Assembly (NCBI GenBank): GCA_003697015.1
Contig: RFGL01000332.1
Coordinates: forward strand, 1-39,203
Length of the DNA stretch: 39,203 nucleotides
Source of the DNA: Acidobacteriota bacterium
GTDB lineage: Bacteria > Acidobacteriota > Thermoanaerobaculia > Multivoradales > J023
Direction of reading: 5' to 3'
Part shown: piece after piece, positions 28,653 to 36,642 of the stretch
How positions within the stretch are numbered: position 1 is the first letter of the stretch
How the letters are laid out: each line of letters starts with the position of its first letter
Translations under genes and position numbers: made by a program
The notes under the pieces: generated by a model
Databases searched by the model: none
The model's input: the letters and a program-made list of their open reading frames with translations, nothing else
What the model was told of the DNA's origin: nothing

Positions 28653-29412
28653 CCCCAGCCGTGCCCGGCCGGTACCGCTTGCGCGAGGTAAACGCTGTGC
28701 CGAAGAGGCTCTTCTGGCCGCCGGTCAGACGGCGCACGACCTCTTCCTGGCTGCGCAGGCTGCCATCGGGCGCAATGTGCTGGACCGGGATGCCGCTGCC
28801 GTCGAGCACGGTGCCGATCAGCTTGCTGCGGTGGCAGCGTTCGGGCTGGCCTTCGCTGCACAGGATGCATATCCGCAGCTCCTTGCGCCAGGCGTCCTTC
28901 AAGCGATCGATTCCCCGGCGGAAGGCCGCCGTCATCTTGACCCGCTCGTAGTCGACTTTGCCGTCGCGATAGCAGGCCGGATCCTGCGGCCGGCCGCCGA
29001 GGAGATCGCCCATGAAGACGTAGCGCAGACCCGCCTCCGCGAGGGCACTCTCGAGGGGGAGGCGGGAGAAGTCGGGATTGAATCGCGAGTGGGGCGACGA
29101 ACGCACGTCGACGACGAAGGCGACGCCGTGGCGCCGCAGGTTGCCGAGGAGCTCGTCCATCCGGAGGCCGCCATAGCCGATGGTGTAGACCGCGCCGGGC
29201 GCCGACGTCCCATTGCAGGCAGGCGCCCGCGCCGGGGGATCTGTTGGGGATTTCGTCAACGCTACGCTCCCGCGGATCAGACCTCGATTTCGATCACCGC
29301 TCGCGACTCCGACACCTCGATCGTCGGTTCGTAGAACGCATCGATCGGAGCCGAAAGATACATCCGCTCGAGTGCTAGGTAGTGGGGATCCCGGGCCATG
29401 GAGTGACCTCAA
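28636..29412 (-). CDS. DUF488 family protein (copy A); true start downstream of the ORF start and uncertain
   Basis: 'VYTIGYGGLRMDELLGNLRRHGVAFVVDVRSSPHSRFNPDFSRLPLESALAEAGLRYVFMGDLLGG', 'ICILCSEGQPERCHRSKLIG'. Confidence 0.85.
   Translation of the reverse strand: MRSLHGPGSPLPSTRADVSFGSDRCVLRTDDRGVGVASGDRNRGLIRGSVALTKSPTDPPARAPACNGTSAPGAVYTIGYGGLRMDELLGNLRRHGVAFVVDVRSSPHSRFNPDFSRLPLESALAEAGLRYVFMGDLLGGRPQDPACYRDGKVDYERVKMTAAFRRGIDRLKDAWRKELRICILCSEGQPERCHRSKLIGTVLDGSGIPVQHIAPDGSLRSQEEVVRRLTGGQKSLFGTAFTSRKRYRPGTAGGAESG
29277..29399 (-). pseudogene. Truncated N-terminal fragment of a PaaI-like (hotdog) thioesterase
   Basis: 41-codon ORF 'MARDPHYLALERMYLSAPIDAFYEPTIEVSESRAVIEIEV*' resembles the N-terminus of PaaI-type thioesterases; hotdog core absent. 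Below the ORF-track length cutoff. Confidence 0.5.
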
Positions 29413-29659
29413 CCGGCGCCGAAAACCGGTGCCTGCGCCGTCCTCAACAGCCGTTCGACTGTACTGGAGGGGTCGCGGACGGTCAAGGAAGCGCGCCGTC
29501 CCCTGCGGCGGCCGGCCACGGCCGCGGGCGCGGGCTGGCGCAGCCTGCTAGGGGTGCGGATTCGTGGCCCACGAGCCGTGAGAAGACCGCCGGACGGCAG
29601 ACCTGGCAAGCTCGATGGCGGTGGCGTAGAATCCTCTCACGACCGACCGAGGAGACGCG

Positions 29660-30235
29660 GTGAGCGCCAGCAACAGCCAATCCAGCGAACCCGCGGCCGC
29701 AGACGCCGGCCTCGACCTTCTGGCCCGCGACGCCGCGCGGGCCGCCCGCGGAGAGCTCGACCACCTGCCGAGCACCGGGCTCCTGTCCTTCTACGACCGC
29801 CTGCGCGAGCGGGTGGTGGCGCGGATCGAGCGCGGCGGCCGGCTGAGCCCGGCGATGACCGACGCGCTCCTCCTGGTGCCGGACGTCTTCATGCTGCTCG
29901 TGCGTCTGGCCCTCGACCGCGGGGTGCCGCGCGCCGAGCGCGCCTTGGTGGCGAGCGCTCTGGCCTACTTCGTCCTGCCCTTCGACCTGATGCCCGAGCT
30001 GGCCCTGGGTACGGTGGGCTATGCCGACGACCTGGTGCTGGCGGTGATCATCCTGTCGCGGACCTTCAGCGGCGACCTGGCACCCTACGCCGAGAAGCAT
30101 TGGAGCGGCTCGGCCCGGCTGCGGGCAGTCCTCCGCGACGTCCTCCAGACCGCCGACAGCCTGCTCGGCGACCGAGTCTACGGCCGACTGAAGAAACTCC
30201 TCGCCAGCCGCGGCATCGAGGTCGATGATGGTTAG
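29660..30235 (+). CDS. YkvA/DUF1232 family membrane protein
   Basis: 'ALVASALAYFVLPFDLMPELALGTVGYADDLVLAVIIL'; GTG start preceded by GAGGAG. Confidence 0.8.
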   Translation: MSASNSQSSEPAAADAGLDLLARDAARAARGELDHLPSTGLLSFYDRLRERVVARIERGGRLSPAMTDALLLVPDVFMLLVRLALDRGVPRAERALVASALAYFVLPFDLMPELALGTVGYADDLVLAVIILSRTFSGDLAPYAEKHWSGSARLRAVLRDVLQTADSLLGDRVYGRLKKLLASRGIEVDDG

Positions 30236-30780
30236 AGGAGCCGCTTGAGGCGTTGACGAATCTGCGCCTCATCCCGGGCCACCGACCGCACGTGCGTGAG
30301 CCAGTCCTCGGCTCGCCAGATCTCGAGACGCTCCCAAGCGACGAATACGACCGCCGCCTCGCCCGTCGCCGGCGCCACTCCCAACAGGCGCGGCTCCTCC
30401 GGCATCGAGATCGAATAGCGATTGACCCGATCCCCATCCTCCCTTCCGCTCCCTTCTGCGGATAACGACACTCGCCAAGCGGTAGCGAGATAACGCACGT
30501 AGGAGGCGATCTCAGTCCCAGGATCTTCCTCGTCGATCGCGGCTGCGAGGGCCTCGGCCAGCTCGGTCTGGGCAGCTGGCGGTTCGCGTCGGATGATCAA
30601 GCCTCCCGCCGGTCCAACGCTCGCCACGCAGTCGAGGCGCCCCGGTTTTGACGGGAGCCAAGGGAGCAGGGGGGCCAAGCGGCTGGCTGCTATGCGAATC
30701 CTGTTCTGCGAGTGAACGCGGGTACACCATTGAATCCACGGGCGGTCCTGCCCAAGAGGTTTGCTGTCGCCGCGCGGCAT
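30232..30780 (-). CDS. Putative MraZ/AbrB-like double-psi beta-barrel protein (possible regulator)
   Basis: C-terminal 'NRYSISMPEEPRLLGVAPATGEAAVVFVAWERLEIWRAEDWLTHVRS' resembles the MraZ-type 'IPkelRellGl...vvlvG..driEIWd.e.W' pattern; start uncertain. Confidence 0.4.
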   Translation of the reverse strand: MPRGDSKPLGQDRPWIQWCTRVHSQNRIRIAASRLAPLLPWLPSKPGRLDCVASVGPAGGLIIRREPPAAQTELAEALAAAIDEEDPGTEIASYVRYLATAWRVSLSAEGSGREDGDRVNRYSISMPEEPRLLGVAPATGEAAVVFVAWERLEIWRAEDWLTHVRSVARDEAQIRQRLKRLL

Positions 30781-30847
30781 AGGTTTTTTGCACCCTAAAC
30801 TGGCCTGTGGCAATCGAAATCGTATTGATTCTACAATAAAATAGCTC

Positions 30848-30875
30848 TTGACTCTCGGAGCTATGTAGGTATAAT
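30848..30875 (+). promoter_or_regulatory. sigma70-type promoter TTGACT-N16-TATAAT with ATAGCTC/GAGCTAT inverted repeat across the -35
   Basis: -35 at 30848-30853, -10 at 30870-30875; inverted repeat arms 30841-30847 and 30858-30864; local AT-rich DNA. Confidence 0.7.
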
Positions 30876-30942
30876 CAGCCCGATTTTGCCGAAGAGCCTT
30901 GCCGGCGTGCTCTGCAGGAGGGCAGAACGAGGTCAGCTGAAC

Positions 30943-31119
30943 ATGACGGGCCGCTCCGCCGTAGAATCAAGCAGGGGATGCACCGGTCTTGGGTTTCAAC
31001 CCGAGCTCCTGCAAGAGACGCTCGTGCAAGAGACGTCAGTTGACGGAGTTCCGATGGTGGCCGCGGCAGCGGTACCAGGAGCGTTGTTTCCCGGCGAGGA
31101 GGCGTCATGGGCCGATTGA
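30943..31119 (+). CDS. Hypothetical 58-aa ORF, possibly first gene of accessory operon
   Basis: ATG 30943, overlaps the next ORF; contains a 15-bp tandem duplication. Confidence 0.3.
   Translation: MTGRSAVESSRGCTGLGFQPELLQETLVQETSVDGVPMVAAAAVPGALFPGEEASWAD
31006..31035. repeat. 15-bp tandem duplication CTC(C/G)TGCAAGAGACG x2
   Basis: 31006-31020 and 31021-31035, one mismatch. Confidence 0.9.
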
Positions 31120-31205
31120 CTTGGCGAAAGTTCGTTGGTAGGCTTGCAGATCTTCGCCTTTGGCAAAAGGCACCGGGGGCGTGCACTGCCGAAGGAGGTG
31201 CGGCG

Positions 31206-31400
31206 ATGCAAGCGCAGCAGGGCAAGAACAACGGGAGTGGCGAGCTGGATGTGCGGTCCGGCTACGACGTCACGCCATCGGGACAGGTGGTGGTTGAAGT
31301 CGACGTCCTTCGCCAGAGCCCAGCGGTTCAAGAAGTTGCCAAGCTCGCCCGCGAGATTGTTCGGCGTTCCGTGAGGAAGCCCGTCGCCGCCAACCGCTAG
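31206..31400 (+). CDS. Hypothetical 64-aa protein
   Basis: Strong RBS GGAGGTG 5 nt before ATG 31206; 'MQAQQGKNNGSGELDVRSGYDVTPSGQVVVEVDVLRQSPAVQEVAKLAREIVRRSV'. Confidence 0.55.
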   Translation: MQAQQGKNNGSGELDVRSGYDVTPSGQVVVEVDVLRQSPAVQEVAKLAREIVRRSVRKPVAANR

Positions 31401-31412
31401 CGTCCGATAACG

Positions 31413-32210
31413 GTGCCGTCCAATTTCCTGCTCCTCCTGCCGATCTTGGGCGGTTACCTGTTCAACACCACCTCGCACTTTTTCCATTTCAGAGCCCAGG
31501 CCTTACGCGGCCATCGCTTGGTCTTCGAGGCTGCTGTGGTCGGCATCCTCTTCTTGATCCCGGCCCGCATCCTGATTCTCATTCTCGTGGCGATCGGTTG
31601 GCCGGAGTGGCTCCTCGCTCGCTGGCCCCAGTTCACCAATGACACAGCCCTCGTCGGGACCTCCTCGCTGGCGGTCATCCTGGCGCCGCTGGCGGCCATC
31701 CTGTGGAATCTGGGAGCCGGATTCCGGCATCGGGAGCGCATCGGAACCGAGAAACTGGCCGGATTCTCCGGCCTCAGCCGTCCTTTGCGGCGCTGGTGGA
31801 AGGCGAGCCGGGACTATTATCTGGATCGCGCCATCCGGCGCTCCGGCGACGGGCTTCAACAGATCCTCCATGACGTCGCCGTTCGCAGCTCAACCGACGG
31901 CACGGTGGTTGGCATCACCCTCAAGAGCGGCAAGATCTACGCAGCCTACGTTACGCGTTCGCCGAACCTCTCTCCGGATGACGAGTACGTAATGCTCGCG
32001 CCGTTGATGAGCGGTTATCGAGACGCCGGCACCCAGGAAGTACGGTATCGGTATCTCTATCCCGGCTTTGAAGACGGGGTGGCAGGGGCGACGATGACAA
32101 TGGTCGTTCCGACCAGCGAGATCCAGATCGCACACGTGCTCGATCGGGCTTCCTGGAACACGGTTCTCGAGAGGCTGAAGACTGAGGAGCCGGGCGATGA
32201 GTCGGCCTGA
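31413..32210 (+). CDS. Hypothetical membrane protein (N-terminal TM segments, C-terminal soluble domain; DUF6338-like possibility)
   Basis: GTG start 13 nt after the previous stop; hydrophobic N-term 'LVFEAAVVGILFLIPARILILILVAIGW'; 'GTVVGITLKSGKIYAAYVTRSPNLSPDDEYVMLAPLMSGYRD'. Confidence 0.65.
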   Translation: MPSNFLLLLPILGGYLFNTTSHFFHFRAQALRGHRLVFEAAVVGILFLIPARILILILVAIGWPEWLLARWPQFTNDTALVGTSSLAVILAPLAAILWNLGAGFRHRERIGTEKLAGFSGLSRPLRRWWKASRDYYLDRAIRRSGDGLQQILHDVAVRSSTDGTVVGITLKSGKIYAAYVTRSPNLSPDDEYVMLAPLMSGYRDAGTQEVRYRYLYPGFEDGVAGATMTMVVPTSEIQIAHVLDRASWNTVLERLKTEEPGDESA

Positions 32211-32937
32211 GGCGTCGAAGCTGGACGTCGTCGCGTTCGGGGCGCATCCGGACGACGTCGAGCTGGCTTGCGGCGGCACGCTGGCGCTCCTGGTCGAGCG
32301 CGGCTACCGGGTGGGCATCGTCCATCTGACCCGGGGGGAGCGCGGTACCCGGGGGACGGTGGCGGAGCGTGAGGCGGAGGCGCGGGCGGCGGCGGCGGCG
32401 CTCGGGGTCGAGGTGGTGCGGTTCTTGAATTGCGTCGACGGCGGCCTACGGACCGGCGAAGCCTATGAGGACGCGGTGATCGAGGTCATCCGCGAGCACC
32501 GGCCGGAGCTGCTCTTCGCCCCGCCCCCCGCCGACCGCCATCCGGACCATGCCCGCGGCCACCGCCTGGTCGCGGCCGCTGCCTTCTACGCCGGGCTGGC
32601 GCGCCGCGGCCAGGGCGAGCCCCACCGGCCGGCAGCGGTCTTCTGCTACATGGAGCACGATCTCTTCATCCCCAGCTTCATCGTGGACGTGACCGCGACC
32701 TGGGAGAAGAAGCGCCGCGCCCTGGGGTGCTACGGCAGCCAGTTCTTCCAGCCCGGCGCCGCCGGCCGCGACGAGCCGATGACCAAGGTGTCGAGCCCCG
32801 AGTTCGCCGCCGCCCTCGTCGGCCGGGCGCAGCACTACGGCCAGCTGATCGGCGCCGCCTACGGCGAGCCCTTCTGGTGCCGCCAGCCGCTGGCGGTCGG
32901 CGATCCGATGCTCCTCCTCCCCGGCGGCCTGCGGTAG
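32197..32937 (+). CDS. bshB1: PIG-L/LmbE family deacetylase, BshB1-like (bacillithiol biosynthesis)
   Basis: 'LDVVAFGAHPDDVELACGGTLALLVERGYRVGIVHLTRGERGTRGT', 'PPADRHPDHARGHRLV', 'EPMTKVSSPEFAAALVGRAQHYGQLIGAAYGEPF'. Confidence 0.85.
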   Translation: MSRPEASKLDVVAFGAHPDDVELACGGTLALLVERGYRVGIVHLTRGERGTRGTVAEREAEARAAAAALGVEVVRFLNCVDGGLRTGEAYEDAVIEVIREHRPELLFAPPPADRHPDHARGHRLVAAAAFYAGLARRGQGEPHRPAAVFCYMEHDLFIPSFIVDVTATWEKKRRALGCYGSQFFQPGAAGRDEPMTKVSSPEFAAALVGRAQHYGQLIGAAYGEPFWCRQPLAVGDPMLLLPGGLR

Positions 32938-32992
32938 ACTCCGCGGCAAGATTCGAAACCTGCGATCCCTGTCTGAAAGGAGAGGCGAAGCG

Positions 32993-33400
32993 ATGAGCGA
33001 GAACGAGAACGAGAACGAGAACGCCACCCCACCGCCGCCGCCGCCGTCGACCCCGCCGCCGCCCCCGTCGGAGCCGCCCGCCGGCGGCGGCTCGAGCAAC
33101 CGCTCGATCATGCTGGTCCTGTCCTACCTGTGGCTGCTGGCGCTCATTCCGCTGCTGGTGGAGAAGGAGGACAGGGAGGTGCAGTGGCACGCCAAGCACG
33201 GCATCGTGCTGATGGTGGCGGAATTCCTGGTCTGGATCGTGCTTATGGTCCTTTCGAGCATCTTGAGCTGCCTGGCGGGGATCATCGCCATGTTCGTCTG
33301 GCTCGCCATCGTCATCCTGCACGTGATGATGATCGTCCAGGCGCTGAACGGCAAACGGATGCTGATCCCCGGGCTGAGCCACTACGCCGACCAGTTCTGA
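32993..33400 (+). CDS. DUF4870-like membrane protein with N-terminal (EN)n-polyproline segment
   Basis: 'LVLSYLWLLALIPLLVEKEDREVQWHAKHGIVLMVAEFLVWIVLMVL'. Confidence 0.7.
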   Translation: MSENENENENATPPPPPPSTPPPPPSEPPAGGGSSNRSIMLVLSYLWLLALIPLLVEKEDREVQWHAKHGIVLMVAEFLVWIVLMVLSSILSCLAGIIAMFVWLAIVILHVMMIVQALNGKRMLIPGLSHYADQF

Positions 33401-33418
33401 TCCGGGCGTCGAGTCCCC

Positions 33419-33447
33419 CCGCGGCCGGGCGGATGGCCCGGCCGCGG
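33419..33447. terminator. Perfect 12-bp stem hairpin downstream of the DUF4870-like gene
   Basis: CCGCGGCCGGGC-GGATG-GCCCGGCCGCGG; no U-tract. Confidence 0.5.
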
Positions 33448-33469
33448 CGTGGGGTAGCCGGGTAGAGCC

Positions 33470-33820
33470 GTGGCACGAGATCCCGCATACGAGGCCCCGG
33501 GACGCCGGGCCGGAGTCCGCCGCCGGCGGCTGGCCGCCGCGCTGCTGGTCGCCGGCCCGCTCCTGGCCCTCGACCTGAGTCGTCCGCCGCCGGCGCAAGT
33601 CTCGGCGCGGGTGCTCCTCGCCGGCATCGACCTCTACCAGGCGAGCCTGTCGCGGTGGATGCCGGCGATGGGGGTCCACTGCCGCTTCCGTCCCACCTGC
33701 AGCCACTATGCCGAGGCGGTCGTCCGTCGCGACGGGGCGCTGATCGGCGGCGGCCGGGCGGCGTGGCGCCTGCTGCGCTGCGGCGCCTGGACCCCCGCCG
33801 GCACCGACGATCCGCCCTGA
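33470..33820 (+). CDS. yidD: Membrane protein insertion efficiency factor YidD
   Basis: 'LLAGIDLYQASLSRWMPAMGVHCRFRPTCSHYAEAVVRRDGALIGGGRAAWRLLRCGAW'. Confidence 0.92.
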   Translation: MARDPAYEAPGRRAGVRRRRLAAALLVAGPLLALDLSRPPPAQVSARVLLAGIDLYQASLSRWMPAMGVHCRFRPTCSHYAEAVVRRDGALIGGGRAAWRLLRCGAWTPAGTDDPP

Positions 33821-33827
33821 GGACCCG

Positions 33828-34223
33828 ATGCGCCGTCCCCCCCATCCGCCACGGCGATCCTTCGCCTTCCTGTGGGGAGGTTCCGCCGTGCTGCTGGTCG
33901 CCGCGGCGGCCGCCGCGCCCTCCCTCGCGACCCTGGTTCCGGCCTGCCCGCTGAAGACCCTCACCGGCATCCCCTGCCCCGGCTGCGGCAGCACCCGCGC
34001 CCTCCTCGCCCTGGCGCGCTTCGCGCCGCTCGAGGCCTTCGCTCATTACCCCCTGGCGGCAGCCGGCTGGACGCTCTTCGTCGCCGGCGGGGTGGTCGCT
34101 GCCGCCGCCGCCGCCGCCGGCCGGCCGCTGGCCGGGCCGCGCCGCATGCCCGCCTGGCTGAAGGTCTTGCTCGCCGCCCTGCTCGCCGCCAACTGGATCT
34201 GGAACCTGACCCAGGGGGTGTAG
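33828..34223 (+). CDS. DUF2752 family membrane protein
   Basis: 'CPLKTLTGIPCPGCGSTRALLALARFAPLEAFAHYPLAA'. Confidence 0.88.
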   Translation: MRRPPHPPRRSFAFLWGGSAVLLVAAAAAAPSLATLVPACPLKTLTGIPCPGCGSTRALLALARFAPLEAFAHYPLAAAGWTLFVAGGVVAAAAAAAGRPLAGPRRMPAWLKVLLAALLAANWIWNLTQGV

Positions 34224-34438
34224 GCCCTTTTCCGTCCGCCGTCGCCCCGCGGCCGGCCTCGCCGCCCGCGAGGACAAATACTCCAAACCCCCCCTAGACG
34301 GAGCTCGGGGCGCGATTTTCCCTCCACTTTGTGCTAGGGTTTCGCCATTCACTCACGTGTTGAGCGGGATGCGGGGCAAGCCCCCGCTTGGCTTGGCCCT
34401 GCGTCGCCTCATGCGAAAAGGACAAGGAGGAAGCTCGT

Positions 34439-34759
34439 ATGGGAAACGTGGGCAAGTACGCGTTTATCGCCGGTTTGGTCTTGGCGGTGGTGGCGGCCTT
34501 CATCGGCACGTCGTGGTCCTGGCTGCCCTGGGTGCTGGCGATCCTCGGTCTGATCGTCGGCTTCATGAACGTCGGTGCCGGTGAGACCAAGATGTTTCTG
34601 CTGGCGGCGATCGGCCTGCTGCTCTCTGCCAATGCGGTGGCCAGCCTGCCCTACGTCGGCGGCTACCTCACCGACATCCTCAACAACGTGGTGGTCTTCA
34701 TCGCCGCAGCGCTCTTGATCGTGTCCCTGAAGGCCCTCTTCGAGACGGCGAAGGACTAG
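34439..34759 (+). CDS. Small conserved membrane protein
   Basis: Several TM segments 'YAFIAGLVLAVVAAFIG', 'WVLAILGLIVGFMNVGAGETKMFLLAAIGLLLSA'; RBS GGAGG upstream of 34439. Confidence 0.65.
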   Translation: MGNVGKYAFIAGLVLAVVAAFIGTSWSWLPWVLAILGLIVGFMNVGAGETKMFLLAAIGLLLSANAVASLPYVGGYLTDILNNVVVFIAAALLIVSLKALFETAKD

Positions 34760-34770
34760 CGGCGCAATCT

Positions 34771-34800
34771 GCTGCGGGCCGGGCGGGCCCGGCCCGCAGC
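34771..34800. terminator. Perfect 14-bp stem hairpin between convergent genes
   Basis: GCTGCGGGCCGGGC-GG-GCCCGGCCCGCAGC; lies between convergent stops at 34759 and 34831. Confidence 0.65.
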
Positions 34801-34830
34801 GAGCGGCGCACCGGCGGAGCCCGGGCGACC

Positions 34831-36438
34831 TCACCCCATGCGCATGAAGTGCCAGCGCAGCCGGCGGGGCTGGGGCTTGAAGACCTCGGGGTGGATGCGG
34901 TCTGCGAAGTCGCGCAGGATCGAGGCGACGTGCTGGCCGCGGGCGACGCGCTCCAGGGCGTCCGCGGCGTCGCGGCCGGCGCGGCTCAAGTAGGTCTGCC
35001 ACACCGCCTGGCGCACCGACATGGTGCTCAGGGTGACGTTCGGCAGCTGGGCGACGCCGCGCTTGAGCAGCGACAGCTTCGCTTTCAAGCTGCGTTCGTC
35101 GTCGAGCGGTTGGCGCTGCCACGGGGTGTACGGTTTGGGGATTAGCAGGTTGGTTCCCAGGTGGACGTTGCCGACCACGCCGCTCTTGCGCGCTTCCTCG
35201 AGCATCAGCTGGCGGCAGCGCGCGGCGAGCTCGAGGATGGCGTGGACGTCCTCCGGGGTCTCTTCCGGCAGGCCGAGGATGAAGTAGAGCTTGAGCTGGG
35301 TGAAGCCCTGGCGGAAGATCAGCCGCACCTTGTCGAGCAGTAGCTCGTTCGGAATCGGCTTGTTCATCAGGAAACGCAGCCGGTCGCTGCCGGTCTCCGG
35401 CGCCAGGGTGATGGAGCGCGCACCGGAGGCGTAGAGCGGTTCCAGGGTCTCCTCGCGCACCGCCGGGATGCGGATCGACGACACCGAGGAGCGGAAGCCG
35501 CGGGCACAGGCCTGGCGCAGGATGCGGGCGATCTGCGGGTGGTCCCCCACCGCGGTGGCGACGAAGCCCACCTGGTCGGTGACGGCGCGCGCCCGCTCGA
35601 GGGAAGCGAGGATGTAGTCGGTCGGGTGGTAGCGGAACGATCCCATGCCGAAGGTGGCCCAGCAGTACTTGCACTTCTCCGGGCAACCGCGGGACATCTC
35701 GATCAGGTACTTGTCGGCGAATTCGGTGCGCGGGGTGACGATGCAGCTCGACGGCAGATGGCCGGGCTGGCGCAGCTGCTCGGCGCTGAGCTCGAGCTTC
35801 TTCAGCTTGGGCAGGGCGTCGTCGTCCTCGGGCCGGTGGTGGGCGGGGACGAAGAAGCCCGGGGCCGCCGCCAGACGCTCGAGCACCGCCGTCTTGTCCT
35901 CCTCCTCGGCGAGCGCGCCGAGCAGGGCCGGCAGCAGATTCTCGGCTGCGCCGAGGGCGAAGACGTCGACGAATCCCGCCATCGGCAGGGGGTTGATGGC
36001 GGCGCAGGAACCTCCCATCACCACCAGCGGATGCCACGGCTCGCGCGCCTCGCGACGCAGGGGGATGGCGGCACGGTCGAGGAGGCGGAGGAGCTCGACG
36101 TAGTCCTCTTCGAAGGACACCGAGAACGCCACACACGCGAAGTCGGAGAGCGCCGCCCCGGTCTCCACCGAGCGCGGCATGCCCGCCCCGTCGCTGAAGA
36201 AGCGCTCGGCCACCCATTCCGGATGATCGTGCACCAGCTCGTAGGTGCGCTGGAAGCCGAGGCTCGACATGCCGACGGCGTAGACGTTGGCGTAGGCCAG
36301 CGCCAGCCGCCGGGCGCCGTGGCGGGCGAACTCCCGCACCGGCCGCTCGGCGTCCCGATAGGGCGCCCAATCGTGGTTCTTCGTTCGCCTGCGGCGTCTC
36401 ATCGTCTCATCTCGGGTGGCACCCTCGCCCGGCGCCAC
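34831..36438 (-). CDS. B12-binding-type radical SAM protein (TIGR03960-like, N-terminal part)
   Basis: Radical SAM cluster motif 'MSRGCPEKCKYCW'; 'NVYAVGMSSLGFQRTYELVH', 'SITLAPETGSDRLRFLMNK', 'LYFILGLPEET'. Confidence 0.88.
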   Translation of the reverse strand: MAPGEGATRDETMRRRRRTKNHDWAPYRDAERPVREFARHGARRLALAYANVYAVGMSSLGFQRTYELVHDHPEWVAERFFSDGAGMPRSVETGAALSDFACVAFSVSFEEDYVELLRLLDRAAIPLRREAREPWHPLVVMGGSCAAINPLPMAGFVDVFALGAAENLLPALLGALAEEEDKTAVLERLAAAPGFFVPAHHRPEDDDALPKLKKLELSAEQLRQPGHLPSSCIVTPRTEFADKYLIEMSRGCPEKCKYCWATFGMGSFRYHPTDYILASLERARAVTDQVGFVATAVGDHPQIARILRQACARGFRSSVSSIRIPAVREETLEPLYASGARSITLAPETGSDRLRFLMNKPIPNELLLDKVRLIFRQGFTQLKLYFILGLPEETPEDVHAILELAARCRQLMLEEARKSGVVGNVHLGTNLLIPKPYTPWQRQPLDDERSLKAKLSLLKRGVAQLPNVTLSTMSVRQAVWQTYLSRAGRDAADALERVARGQHVASILRDFADRIHPEVFKPQPRRLRWHFMRMG

Positions 36439-36500
36439 GAACGGGGCGGCGTTGGGCTTGGCGGCGGCTCATCGCGCCGCCCGCCGACCAGCAACCGCAA

Positions 36501-36544
36501 GGGACCCCTTTCGTCGCCGCGAGGGACCCCTTTCGTCGCCGCGA
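36501..36544. repeat. 22-bp perfect tandem duplication (GGGACCCCTTTCGTCGCCGCGA x2)
   Basis: 36501-36522 and 36523-36544. Confidence 0.95.
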
Positions 36545-36546
36545 GG

Positions 36547-36568
36547 GCGGAGCCGGCGCGGAGCCGGC
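36547..36568. repeat. 11-bp perfect tandem duplication (GCGGAGCCGGC x2)
   Basis: 36547-36557 and 36558-36568. Confidence 0.92.
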
Positions 36569-36642
36569 GATCTGCCGCCGGACGGGCGGCCGAACCGATC
36601 ATTGTACCGCGTCGAGGGCGGAACGGGCCGGTCGGCGTCGAT

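Noticed and set aside
34409-36370. 653-aa minus ORF overlapping the radical SAM gene in another frame
   Set aside because: Arg/Pro/Ala-rich shadow frame; the 34831-36438 frame carries the CPEKCKYC motif.
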